A stretch of DNA of 64,000 nt from Antrihabitans stalagmiti. Its GTDB lineage: Bacteria; Actinomycetota; Actinomycetes; Mycobacteriales; Mycobacteriaceae. Below the pieces are notes generated by a model. The model did no database searches. It had not been told where the DNA came from and worked only from the letters and a program-made list of their open reading frames with translations. Positions 53,796 to 62,087 of this stretch are shown here, piece after piece. The stretch covers positions 1-64,000 of the forward strand of contig NZ_JAEMNV010000001.1 in NCBI RefSeq assembly GCF_016482825.1, given 5' to 3'. A program made the translations under genes and the position numbers. Position 1 is the first letter of the stretch. Each line of letters begins with the position of its first letter.

Positions 53796-55262
53796 ATGAC
53801 GACAATCGAAACGAAGCCGGCCGCCGCCAACCTGATCGACGGCCAGTGGGGGCCGGGATCCGGAAGCGATGCAATCGAGATCTTCAATCCTGCGACCGGC
53901 GAGAAGCTCGCCGATCTCCTGCCTGCGACGATCGAGGATGCCGAAGCTGCGGTCGCGGCTGCGACGCGTGCATTCGTCGAGTGGGGAGCGCGACCGCTCG
54001 GCGAACGAGTGCGAATCCTCTACCGCATGAAGACGATTCTCGAAGAGAACGCCGAGAACTTGGCGCGAACGATCACACTCGACCAGGGTAAGTTGCTGGA
54101 CGAAGCCAGGGGAGAGGTCGCTCGTGCGCTCGATTTCCTCGAGACCGCACTCGCTGCGCCGATGTTGTATCACGGTCAAAACATCAACGTGACAACGGGA
54201 CTCGACGCCCGCCGCGTGCGCGAGCCGCTGGGAGTGTGCGTCGCAGTCACACCGTCGAATTTTCCCGTGATGAACACCGTGCAGTTCTCCGCCTGGGCAC
54301 TTGTCACGGGTAATACGTTGATCATCAAGGCCTCCGAGCAAGATCCGATCGCGTCGACCGCAGCAATTCGGCTGCTGCAGCAGGCCGGGGTGCCCGCAGG
54401 TGTGCTGACCCTGCTCCATGGCCGCGCAGATGTGGTGAAGCACCTGATATCGCATCCGTCGGTGGCGGCCGTGTCGTGCATCACCTCGTCACCGACCGCA
54501 AAGGCCATCTACGAGGCAGCGGCCGCTTCCGGAAAACGGGTGCAGGCCAACGGCGGTGCCAAGAACCCGATCGTCGTCGCTCCCGACGCCGATCTGGACA
54601 AGGCCGCCGCAGGCATCATCTCGTCGTCGTACGGAATGGCCGGGCAGCGGTGCCTGGCGGGCAGCAGGGTCGTCGTGATCGGCGAAGTCTACGACGAACT
54701 GCTGAAACGCGTTGTCGCCATTGCCAATCAGATCGTCGTCGGCAACGGGTTCGACGACGACGTGACGATGGGCCCGGTGGTGAGCGCGGCGAGCAAGGAG
54801 CGAATCCTGGGCGCACTGGCGGAAGCCGAAAGACTCGGTGCGACATTCGTCCTCGACGGCCGGAACGTGAAGCCGTCCGGCGGCGCAGAGACGGAGAACG
54901 GTTACTTCATCGGTCCGACGATTATTGCCGGACTCGATCCCGCGCATCCGGTCGAGCGGATGGAGTTGTTCGGACCGGTCATCAACTTCCACCGGGTCGA
55001 GTCGTTCGACGCTGCGATCGCGCTCGCCAACGACACCGAATTCGGTAACGCCGCATCCATTTTCACACAGTCGGGTGCGGTGGCCGCTGCCTTCGAACGC
55101 CGGGTCCGCGCGGGCAACGTCGGCATCAACTCGTTTCCCGCACCGCCGGCCAACGTCACCATGGGCGGCTACGGCGCATCGTTCTACGGCGATATGCACG
55201 TCTGTGGCGATGCGCCCCTGGCCTTCTACACCGATCAGAAGCTGGTGGTATCGAGGTGGTGA
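53796..55262 (+). CDS. mmsA: Methylmalonate-semialdehyde dehydrogenase-like (MmsA)
   Basis: The 488-residue protein follows the CoA-acylating MmsA pattern: TPSNFPVMNTVQFSAWALVTG (in part) near 150, the QANGGAKNPIVVAPDADLD stretch near 249 where ordinary aldehyde dehydrogenases have LELGGK, and nucleophile Cys in GQRCLAGS near 285. MmsA turns methylmalonate or malonate semialdehyde into propionyl- or acetyl-CoA. Malonic semialdehyde is the end product of the Rut pathway, so the placement is meaningful. The substrate remains inferred. The stop overlaps the thiolase start. Confidence 0.8.
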   Translation: MTTIETKPAAANLIDGQWGPGSGSDAIEIFNPATGEKLADLLPATIEDAEAAVAAATRAFVEWGARPLGERVRILYRMKTILEENAENLARTITLDQGKLLDEARGEVARALDFLETALAAPMLYHGQNINVTTGLDARRVREPLGVCVAVTPSNFPVMNTVQFSAWALVTGNTLIIKASEQDPIASTAAIRLLQQAGVPAGVLTLLHGRADVVKHLISHPSVAAVSCITSSPTAKAIYEAAAASGKRVQANGGAKNPIVVAPDADLDKAAAGIISSSYGMAGQRCLAGSRVVVIGEVYDELLKRVVAIANQIVVGNGFDDDVTMGPVVSAASKERILGALAEAERLGATFVLDGRNVKPSGGAETENGYFIGPTIIAGLDPAHPVERMELFGPVINFHRVESFDAAIALANDTEFGNAASIFTQSGAVAAAFERRVRAGNVGINSFPAPPANVTMGGYGASFYGDMHVCGDAPLAFYTDQKLVVSRW

Positions 55263-56440
55263 GTCCTGCGCTCGTCATCGATGCGGTGCGGTCGCCGATG
55301 GGTCGGGGCCGTCCGGGCGGATCGTTGGCCGACGTCCATCCCGTCGAGCTTCTGGCCCAGGTTGTTTCCGCGCTGGTCGCGCGGTCGGGGGTCGACCCGT
55401 CCGACGTCGACGACTTGCTCGTCGGCTGCGTCACGCAGTCGTCCGAGCAATCGGGAAACGTGGGCCGGATGGCGTGGTTGGCAGCGGGTCTGCCCGAGCA
55501 CGTTCCGTCGGTCACGATCGAGCGCAAGTGCGGATCTGGCCAGCAGGCAGTGCAATTCGCCGCCCAGGGCGTCATGGCGGGGTCGTACGACATCGTGATT
55601 GCCGCTGGTGTGGAGTCGATGAGTCGGGTTCCGATCGGGTCGAATCGTCAGGGCGCAGACAGCTACGGGCCGTCGGTGCACGATCGGTACTCACCAGGAT
55701 TGCTACCGCAGGGTGTCGCAGCGGAACTCGTCGCGCAGCGGTGGGGTCTCGACCGCGCACAGCTGGACGAGTTCGCGGCACGCTCACACGAATTGGCGCA
55801 CGCGGCGGACTCGTCGGGTGCCTTCGTGCGCGAAATCGTACCCATCCGCGCGCCAGGCCGAGTTGTGAAGCGGGACGAAACAATTCGGCCAGGCACCAGC
55901 GTCGACTCCCTTCACGATCTGCGGCCTGCCTTCCGGACCGACGAGTACGCCGAACGCTTTCCCGACCTGGACTGGCAGCTCACCGCCGCCAGCTCGTCGC
56001 AGCTGACCGATGGTGCAAGTGCGGTGTTGATTGCCAGTGAGCGGGCCGCCGAACGTATGGGTTGGCAAGCGCGGGCTCGGTTTCGGGGGTTCTACGCGTG
56101 CGGTGACGATCCGATGCTGATGTTGACGGCCCCGATCGCGGCAACGCGGAAGATCTTGCAGCGCACCGGCTCGAGTGTCGAGGAGATCGACCACTTCGAG
56201 GTCAACGAAGCGTTCGCATCGGTTCCGCTGGCGTGGCAGCTGGAGTTGGGTGCAGACAGCGCCCGGCTGAATCCGCGAGGGGGAGCGATTGCGCTGGGCC
56301 ATCCGCTCGGCGCGACGGGATGTCGGTTGCTGACCACGATGCTGCACGCGATGGAGGACGCCGACCACCGGCTCGGATTGCAGACGGTGTGCGAGGCAGG
56401 CGGAATGGCAAATGCCCTTGTGTTGGAGAGATTTCGGTAA
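55256..56440 (+). CDS. Acetyl-CoA acetyltransferase-type thiolase
   Basis: The 394-residue protein has the acyl-Cys site IERKCGSGQQAV near 88, the NEAFASVPLAWQ His/Asn region near 319, GGAIALGHPLGATG near 344 and the second Cys in VCEAGGMANA near 380. It should cleave a 3-ketoacyl-CoA produced by the pathway. GTG 55256 or GTG 55259 (4-base overlap with mmsA) is the start. It is followed after 9 bases by ribBA. Confidence 0.88.
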   Translation: MVSPALVIDAVRSPMGRGRPGGSLADVHPVELLAQVVSALVARSGVDPSDVDDLLVGCVTQSSEQSGNVGRMAWLAAGLPEHVPSVTIERKCGSGQQAVQFAAQGVMAGSYDIVIAAGVESMSRVPIGSNRQGADSYGPSVHDRYSPGLLPQGVAAELVAQRWGLDRAQLDEFAARSHELAHAADSSGAFVREIVPIRAPGRVVKRDETIRPGTSVDSLHDLRPAFRTDEYAERFPDLDWQLTAASSSQLTDGASAVLIASERAAERMGWQARARFRGFYACGDDPMLMLTAPIAATRKILQRTGSSVEEIDHFEVNEAFASVPLAWQLELGADSARLNPRGGAIALGHPLGATGCRLLTTMLHAMEDADHRLGLQTVCEAGGMANALVLERFR

Positions 56441-56449
56441 GGAGTTGCA

Positions 56450-57688
56450 ATGAGCACGGTCGAGTTCGACAGCGTGGCGCGGGCGATCGCCGACATCGCC
56501 GCAGGCAAAGCGGTGGTCGTCGTCGATGACGAGAATCGCGAGAACGAAGGCGACATCATCTTCGCGGCCGAGAAGGCGACACCGGAGTTGATGGCCTTCA
56601 CGATTCGCCATTCGAGTGGGGTGATCTGCGTACCGATGACCGGGGAACTCCTCGACCGTCTCGACATTCCACTGATGACGCCGCACAATCAAGATCCGTT
56701 GCGCACGGCGTACACGGTCTCGGTGGATGCGCGGGTGGGCGTCAGCACGGGCATTTCGGCAGCAGACCGGGCGCGAACTGCTCGGGTGCTCGCCGATCCC
56801 GGTGCTGTGCCAGGGGACCTGTCGCGGCCGGGTCACATTTTCCCGCTGCGGTATCGCGACGGCGGTGTGCTGGTGCGGCGCGGCCACACCGAGGCCGCAG
56901 TCGATCTTGCGACGTTGGCCGGCCTCCGACCTGCGGGAGTGCTCGTCGAGTTGGTCAACGACGACGGTTCGATGAAGCGCACACCGGAACTGCGACGCTT
57001 CGCCGATACCCATGGGCTGGCGATGATTTCGATCGATGCCCTTGTCCAATACCGGCGCCGCCACGAGGTCTTGGTCGAACGGGTGGCAGAAACGTACTTG
57101 CCGACGAAGACCTGCGACTTCACCGCCTTCGGATACCGGGCCGCGTTCGACGAGGGTGAGCACATCGCGCTTGTCCACGGTGACATATCCGGTGGTGCAC
57201 CGGTGTTGACGCGCGTGCATTCGGAGTGCCTGACCGGCGACGTCTTCGGGTCGTGTCGCTGTGACTGCGGTGCGCAGTTGTCCGAGGCGATGGAACGGAT
57301 CGCGATCGAGGGCAGGGGAGTGGTCGTCTATCTGCGCGGCCACGAGGGTCGTGGGATCGGGCTGGCAGCGAAGTTGCAGGCCTACCGCCTCCAGGATGCC
57401 GGGCGGGATACCGTCGACGCGAACTCCGAACTCGGCCTCCCTGTCGACTCCCGCAATTACGGTGCGGCAGCGCAGATTCTTCGCGATCTCGGTGTCCGGT
57501 CGGTGCGGCTGCTGACCAACAATCCCGACAAGGTCGCGAGCCTGGCTGAACTGGGGATTGCCGTCGCTGCCCGAATTCCGTTGACGCCCTTGCCGAACCA
57601 CCACAACGAGGACTATCTCCGCACCAAACGCGAGCGGATGGGACACGAGATCCCCGAGTTGCGTGGTCGCATCACTGCCCGGCTTTGA
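56450..57688 (+). CDS. ribBA: RibBA: DHBP synthase / GTP cyclohydrolase II
   Basis: The 412-residue bifunctional enzyme supplies both precursors of riboflavin. The N-half (1-205) has the DHBP synthase loop [16 protein letters not shown] near 26 and [12 protein letters not shown] near 129. The C-half carries the GTP cyclohydrolase II zinc cysteines in [15 protein letters not shown] near 262 and [12 protein letters not shown] near 295. ATG 56450 follows AAGGAG. Outside a rib operon and at the end of a flavin-monooxygenase cluster, it probably boosts FMN supply for the three LLM enzymes; that is inference. Confidence 0.93.
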   Translation: MSTVEFDSVARAIADIAAGKAVVVVDDENRENEGDIIFAAEKATPELMAFTIRHSSGVICVPMTGELLDRLDIPLMTPHNQDPLRTAYTVSVDARVGVSTGISAADRARTARVLADPGAVPGDLSRPGHIFPLRYRDGGVLVRRGHTEAAVDLATLAGLRPAGVLVELVNDDGSMKRTPELRRFADTHGLAMISIDALVQYRRRHEVLVERVAETYLPTKTCDFTAFGYRAAFDEGEHIALVHGDISGGAPVLTRVHSECLTGDVFGSCRCDCGAQLSEAMERIAIEGRGVVVYLRGHEGRGIGLAAKLQAYRLQDAGRDTVDANSELGLPVDSRNYGAAAQILRDLGVRSVRLLTNNPDKVASLAELGIAVAARIPLTPLPNHHNEDYLRTKRERMGHEIPELRGRITARL

Positions 57689-57707
57689 CCGGGCGCCCGA
57701 ACCCCGG

Positions 57708-57730
57708 TGCGGCGAGGGGATCTCGCCGCA
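57708..57730 (+). terminator. Hairpin terminator after ribBA
   Basis: TGCGGCGAG and CTCGCCGCA form a perfect 9-base stem with loop GGGAT, 20 bases after the ribBA stop. There is no T-run, as usual in actinobacteria. It plausibly marks the right end of the catabolic cluster. Confidence 0.65.
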
Positions 57731-57885
57731 CTGGGCTTCCAATCCAGAGGCCGAGCAGGCTGTTGCTGGGACATCGGCCGAGTGGGTCGGACAGTAACCG
57801 CCTGTTCGAGGCCCGGCGTCGGACTGCACTAACATTGCCTCACCCGCTCGACGTGGAGCGGGGTGTATCGAGGGGATCGTCGGCT

Positions 57886-58806
57886 ATGAAGCGTTCGTCC
57901 GGTTGGGGTGAACTCGGTGGCTTCGGCCGAGAGTTGCTGCAGCGCCGATCGAACGTGGCGCACGGACCGTCACAGTGGACTGCGAGTTTGCCCGATGCAC
58001 AGTGGGTGGAACTCGACCGTGGTCGTATAGCGTTCGTGCGGACCCAGTCCGGGCCCACGGATGCTGTTCCGGTGTTGCTGCTGCACGGCTGGACGTGGTC
58101 GATGGACCTCAACTTCGTGGATGTGTTTCCCCGCCTTGCAGATTCGCATCCGGTCGTGGCGCTCGACCAGCGTGGACACGGTCACAGCCCTCGATCGGCG
58201 TCCACGTTCGACATCGCCGACCTCGCCGACGACGCGGTTGACGTGTTGAACGCTCTCGGTATCCAGCGCGCAATCGTGTGCGGCTTCTCGTTGGGCGGCA
58301 TCGTGGGGTTGCAATTGGCGTTGCGGCACCCGGATCGAGTCGCAGGTTTGAGCGTTCAAGCGTGTGCTCTGAGCTACCGACAAACGGTCCGCGATCGTCT
58401 GGTGTGGCCGTTGTTGCGAGCGACGACGATCTTGGGGGAGCGACCCGAACCGACGTCGGCGATCGCGCGTGTCTATCAGACCTACCGCCACGATGCGACG
58501 TTCGATCAGCGCTGGCCCTGGGTGCGAACCGAACTGGCACGTACGACGCACTCCGGCATCGTCGAGGCCGGGGCTGCGGTCCGACGGCACGACCTGCGCG
58601 GCCAGGTTGCCGGCTTGCGTGAGCTGCCGACCTCCATGCTTGTCACCAGCCGTGACACGGTCTGTCTGCCATGGCTGCAGCATCAACTCGCCGATCAGAT
58701 CGGCGCCCGGATAGTCGAACTCGACGAAGATCATTTGGCGCCGATCACGCACCCCGAGCAATACGCCGCGGCTGCAATCGAATCGATTCGCCTCGCAGCG
58801 CATTGA
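57886..58806 (+). CDS. Alpha/beta hydrolase
   Basis: The 306-residue protein has the oxyanion region VLLLHGWTWSMDL near 64, ALDQRGHGHS near 92, nucleophile elbow GFSLGG near 131 and catalytic His in LDEDHLAPITHP near 285. It is a general esterase/lipase-type fold of unknown substrate. ATG 57886 is the likeliest start; an open frame extends 200 bases further but only into the terminator region. It has no operon partner. Confidence 0.8.
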   Translation: MKRSSGWGELGGFGRELLQRRSNVAHGPSQWTASLPDAQWVELDRGRIAFVRTQSGPTDAVPVLLLHGWTWSMDLNFVDVFPRLADSHPVVALDQRGHGHSPRSASTFDIADLADDAVDVLNALGIQRAIVCGFSLGGIVGLQLALRHPDRVAGLSVQACALSYRQTVRDRLVWPLLRATTILGERPEPTSAIARVYQTYRHDATFDQRWPWVRTELARTTHSGIVEAGAAVRRHDLRGQVAGLRELPTSMLVTSRDTVCLPWLQHQLADQIGARIVELDEDHLAPITHPEQYAAAAIESIRLAAH

Positions 58807-58938
58807 CGGGCAGCCCTGCTGACGCAGCCTTCAGCATCTGATCGATCGGAAACATCGGCGTCATTTTCCGGACCTATCGTGGTGACCATGGCCGTCGTGG
58901 TCCGCACGAGCTCACTTCGCCTGCACATGGAGGCTGGA

Positions 58939-59211
58939 ATGACGAACTCCGACAACACGACTCAGTTGATGCTCGACTTCGCCTGCTCATGGCGTCGATT
59001 CGGCGGTGGCCCTGACGAAGACATCATGGTCCGATTCGGTTTGTCCGCTCCGGAGTTCTTCCGGAGAGTGGAACGGATGGTCCAGTCCGGCCAGCACAGG
59101 TTGGACGCCGAAACCGCCGACGAGTTGCTGAAGGTATGTAGGCGTCGATTGTGGACCGACCGATCACAGCAGTCGGCCGCTCGAGCGAGATCCCTTCGGC
59201 ACTCGGCTTGA
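58939..59211 (+). CDS. Small DUF3263-like protein
   Basis: The 90-residue protein contains LDFACSWRRFGGGPDEDIMVRFGLSAPEFFRRV (positions about 12-44; key pattern F-x3-WRR-F-GG then RFGLS-x3-FF), similar to actinobacterial DUF3263 proteins of unknown role. The C-terminus is Arg/Ser-rich. ATG 58939 has GGAGG 5 bases upstream, so the longer frame from 58879 is not needed. It converges with the lipase gene 23 bases away. Confidence 0.6.
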   Translation: MTNSDNTTQLMLDFACSWRRFGGGPDEDIMVRFGLSAPEFFRRVERMVQSGQHRLDAETADELLKVCRRRLWTDRSQQSAARARSLRHSA

Positions 59212-59234
59212 ATCGGTTCGCCGCAGGCCGGGAC

Positions 59235-60116
59235 TCAGATGGGAAGCCCCTGATCGCACACGACGGGAACCGCGTCGTCGGGGCTCAACGCGTTCAGCAC
59301 CATTCGCAGCGTCGCCGGATCGAAGGCGATGCCGAGATGGCCGACCTCGTCGTCGGGGCACACACTCTGCACGGTTTGATTGACGACGTTGGGGCCGGGC
59401 GGCAGGAAGCCGACGGTGTACGGGGTGATCACCTCGTCTGTGACGCTGATGATGTTGTGATAGAGCACAGTTGGCACGGGCGGCGGGTACGTCGCCGGAT
59501 TGTTCAGGTCTTCGCACGCAGGGCAGCCGAGGGACAGGAGGGGCTGCAACGCAGGGAGGGTATCGACCAGATACGTGATCCCCTCGAACGCTGTCACACG
59601 TGAATAGGACGCAGCGAGCCCGATGACGCGACGGACCGCTGCGGGGTTGCTTTCGGTGTAGATGCGTTGGACAGCGGCACCCTGAGAGTGTCCGACCAGG
59701 TCCACCCGGTCGGCACCGGTCCAGGCCCGTACTTGATCGACAAAGGCACCGAGCTGCTCGGCCGAGGTGAAGAGGCTGTCGACCGCTCCGCTGCCGAGGC
59801 TGAACGGGGTGCGTCCGTATGTCAGTGTGAAGACGCAGTAGCCGTTGTTGGCGAGTGTCGGGGCGAGCGCTGCCCAGTTCGCATTCTGGTTCAACCCTGC
59901 ACCATGGACCAGTACAACCGGCGTCGGGTGAGCTGTACTGCGACACGAGGGTCGGTTCGCGCCAGGTGGCGCGACGTCGGGTTGGCCGATGCCTGCGACA
60001 ACGGCTGCTAGACCGTCCGTTGTTACCGGGAACTCAGCGGCATGCACGGTAGGTGCCATCGCCACAGTTGCAGATACGACTACCGCGAACACCCCCGCTA
60101 CGAGTTGGTGCTTCAC
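59235..60116 (-). CDS. Secreted triacylglycerol lipase/esterase
   Basis: The 293-residue protein has a signal peptide (about 1-26, cleavage near VHA-AEF), the oxyanion segment PVVLVHGAGLNQNANW near 66, nucleophile elbow GHSQGAA near 142 and a C-terminal His in EVGHLGIAFDP near 261. This is the actinobacterial secreted lipase class that resembles alpha/beta fold triacylglycerol lipases. Cys pairs in the mature part fit an exported enzyme. It is transcribed alone. Confidence 0.85.
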   Translation of the reverse strand: MKHQLVAGVFAVVVSATVAMAPTVHAAEFPVTTDGLAAVVAGIGQPDVAPPGANRPSCRSTAHPTPVVLVHGAGLNQNANWAALAPTLANNGYCVFTLTYGRTPFSLGSGAVDSLFTSAEQLGAFVDQVRAWTGADRVDLVGHSQGAAVQRIYTESNPAAVRRVIGLAASYSRVTAFEGITYLVDTLPALQPLLSLGCPACEDLNNPATYPPPVPTVLYHNIISVTDEVITPYTVGFLPPGPNVVNQTVQSVCPDDEVGHLGIAFDPATLRMVLNALSPDDAVPVVCDQGLPI

Positions 60117-60612
60117 AGTCGATTCCTTTCCGACCGAGACCGGTTCGAGGCAGTCGGGGTTGCGTCAGTTTATCGCCGTCGGTGCGCCGCTCCACATCGA
60201 TTCTCGTCTCGGACGGAGCATCATCGGGTAGCGTCAGCCTTCTTCCCGAAGGAAGTCGACCATGTTGCAGACAGCGCCTGTGAATCGTTGTGGAACAACA
60301 TGTTCGGCGCCATCCCGACCTCGTTCGCGGTTGCTTGGTGCCACCTTCCTGACGGCTTGCTTGTCGTTGCGGCTTGCGGGTCGGACGACGCCGCGACATC
60401 GGGGGACTTGCCCGCCGACGCGCTGGAGGTTGTGAATTCTGCTCCGTTCGCGCATGGGTCAGCCGGGGTGTGCTCGACGGGCAACTGGAATACATCGATC
60501 CGGACGATCACATCTACGCCTATGCGATCCCGACGTCGCAGCCGGTGAAGGCCGATCCGCTAGCCGGACGGTGCTCACCCAGATTCAGCAGCACGGCTGA
60601 AACACAGCGGCT
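60117..60612. other. Intergenic region with decayed lipoprotein coding
   Basis: No intact gene. The first 100 bases hold the promoter of the lipase (divergent direction). From about 60300 to 60600 the plus strand carries fragments of a former gene, listed separately. Confidence 0.45.
60300..60600 (+). pseudogene. Decayed lipoprotein gene fragment
   Basis: From ATG 60300 the frame gives a hydrophobic stretch with lipobox LVVAAC, then GSDDAATSGDLPADALEVVN and SAPFAHGS. A frameshift near 60465 leads to GVLDGQLEYIDPDDHIYAYA and PTSQPVKADPLA, and a further shift to TVLTQIQQHG-stop. The beginning resembles the mature N-terminus of D-Ala-D-Ala carboxypeptidase or serine-hydrolase lipoproteins, but only a short piece remains and that resemblance is weak. 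Confidence 0.4.
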
Positions 60613-60615
60613 TCA

Positions 60616-62001
60616 CGCAGCCTTGCGGGCCGCGACCTGGCGCTCGAGGTCGACGATGGCCTTTTCGAGCCCTGCGGCAATGTGTCCGACGTCCGGCACC
60701 TTGCGGGTTGCGACGGCGATGCCGAAGGTGATCTTGTCGCCGTGTCCGATGCACGTCATGTTGACGGGGCTGTTGTGCATCGGCACCGATACCGGAACCA
60801 AGGCGTCGAGGCGGGCGCCGTCCAGGTACAGCTGAACCTTCGGTCCCGGGATGTTCGACATGACGAGACCGAATGCCGCAGGCGTCCGCTTGCCGAATCG
60901 AAGGGCCAGCGCGGCAATCATAGGTCCGTTGGCGAGTACCGGCTGCAGCACGAGGCCAGGCTCGGATAGGTGCGAAAGCTGCTCTGTTGCAGTTGCATTC
61001 GATCGGGCGATGGTCTGCAGGCGCTCGATGGGATCGGCGATGTTGGTGGCGAGATCGACGGTGATGAAGCCGAATGCCGAACCTGGACGATTGTCGTTTT
61101 CGTCACGGGTGCTCATCGGCACCCCGGCGGTCAGCGGTGTCGACGGCACATCGGCGTGTTCGGCGAGGTAGGTGCGCAGCGCCGATCCGCATGTGTAGAA
61201 GGCGATGTCGCTGAATTTTGTGTCGGTTGCGTCGGCGAGTGCTTTGAGGCGCGAGAGATCGAATTGTGTGTACGCGATGCTTCTGTCGCTGTCGATTCTG
61301 CCGTGCCACACGGTTTTGGGAGTTCGGTACGGAACCGTCAGTGCCTGACCGGCATAGGTGCGGCGCATCATCTCGTAGATCGTCCGGCTCAATTCGTGTC
61401 CGGCAGTTGCTCTGGCAGCCAACTGTTTACGCGCTGCGCGCAGACCCCGCCGCGGTGTGACCGGTGTATCGACGCGGCCGGTCGGTCCAACGGTGAACAG
61501 CGGCGAACACGGATCGGCGGCGGGATTCGGCGTCAGCCACTGGAGCAAACGACGCATGCCGGTGACTCCGTCGGCAAGCGAGTGGTGAATTTTGATGAAA
61601 GCAGCGAAGCGATTGTCGGCCAGGCCCTCGATCAGGTGCAGTTCCCACAGCGGCCGCGACGGATCGAGTCGGCGGCTGTGCAATTCGCCGATTACAGAGT
61701 TCAGTTCGTCCTCGCCTCCGGGTTGCGGCAGGCAATGAACAACGACGTGGTGATCGACGTCGATCGTGTCGACTTCACGCACAAACGGGAGTTGGGGCAG
61801 TTTCGCGTACGCAGGTGCGAGATTGAACGGGCTGACCGGCTTGTGTGGACCACGCATCCGATCGACGAGTTCGGGAACGAAGCTGGCCGTGGCGTCGTCC
61901 GGAAGCGTGAACAACATAAGCAGCGCCGCATGCCATGGCATGTCGTCGCTCTCTATCAGCAGAAACGCTGCATCGAGCGGTGAGATGGCCTTGATCGACA
62001 T
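60616..62001 (-). CDS. Wax ester synthase / diacylglycerol acyltransferase (WS/DGAT)
   Basis: The product is about 461 residues. The catalytic HHSLADG (HHxxxDG) lies near 138, preceded by SPLDAAFLLIESDDMPWHAA (in part) at the N-terminus and followed by PLWELHLIEGL-type motifs and a C-terminal NIPGPKVQLYLDGARLD region. WS/DGAT enzymes make storage triacylglycerol or wax esters from acyl-CoA, a hallmark of rhodococci and mycobacteria. ATG 62001 is preferred (GAGGAAG upstream, long spacing); GTG 62055 would add 18 residues. The stop is at about 60613-60616. Confidence 0.88.
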
Positions 62002-62055
62002 GGGTGTGCCCACTTCCTCGGGGACGTAGAGTCTGACTAGCAACGGAACTGTCAC

Positions 62056-62087
62056 GATGTTACAATATTAGTTACTGTGTTGCTTAA
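62056..62087. promoter_or_regulatory. Divergent promoter, WS/DGAT and MFS genes
   Basis: The short gap is AT-rich and contains the direct repeat GTTAC-AATATTA-GTTAC (62059-62075) and a TACAATATT that could serve as a -10 region. A 12-base repeat spacing suggests regulator binding on one face of the helix. If the GTG at 62055 is used, the WS/DGAT transcript would be nearly leaderless. Confidence 0.35.

Noticed and set aside
55784-57835. 683-codon minus-strand open frame opposite thiolase and ribBA
   Set aside because: It is antisense to two strongly supported genes with catalytic motifs; the His/Arg/Gln-rich product is a codon-bias shadow.
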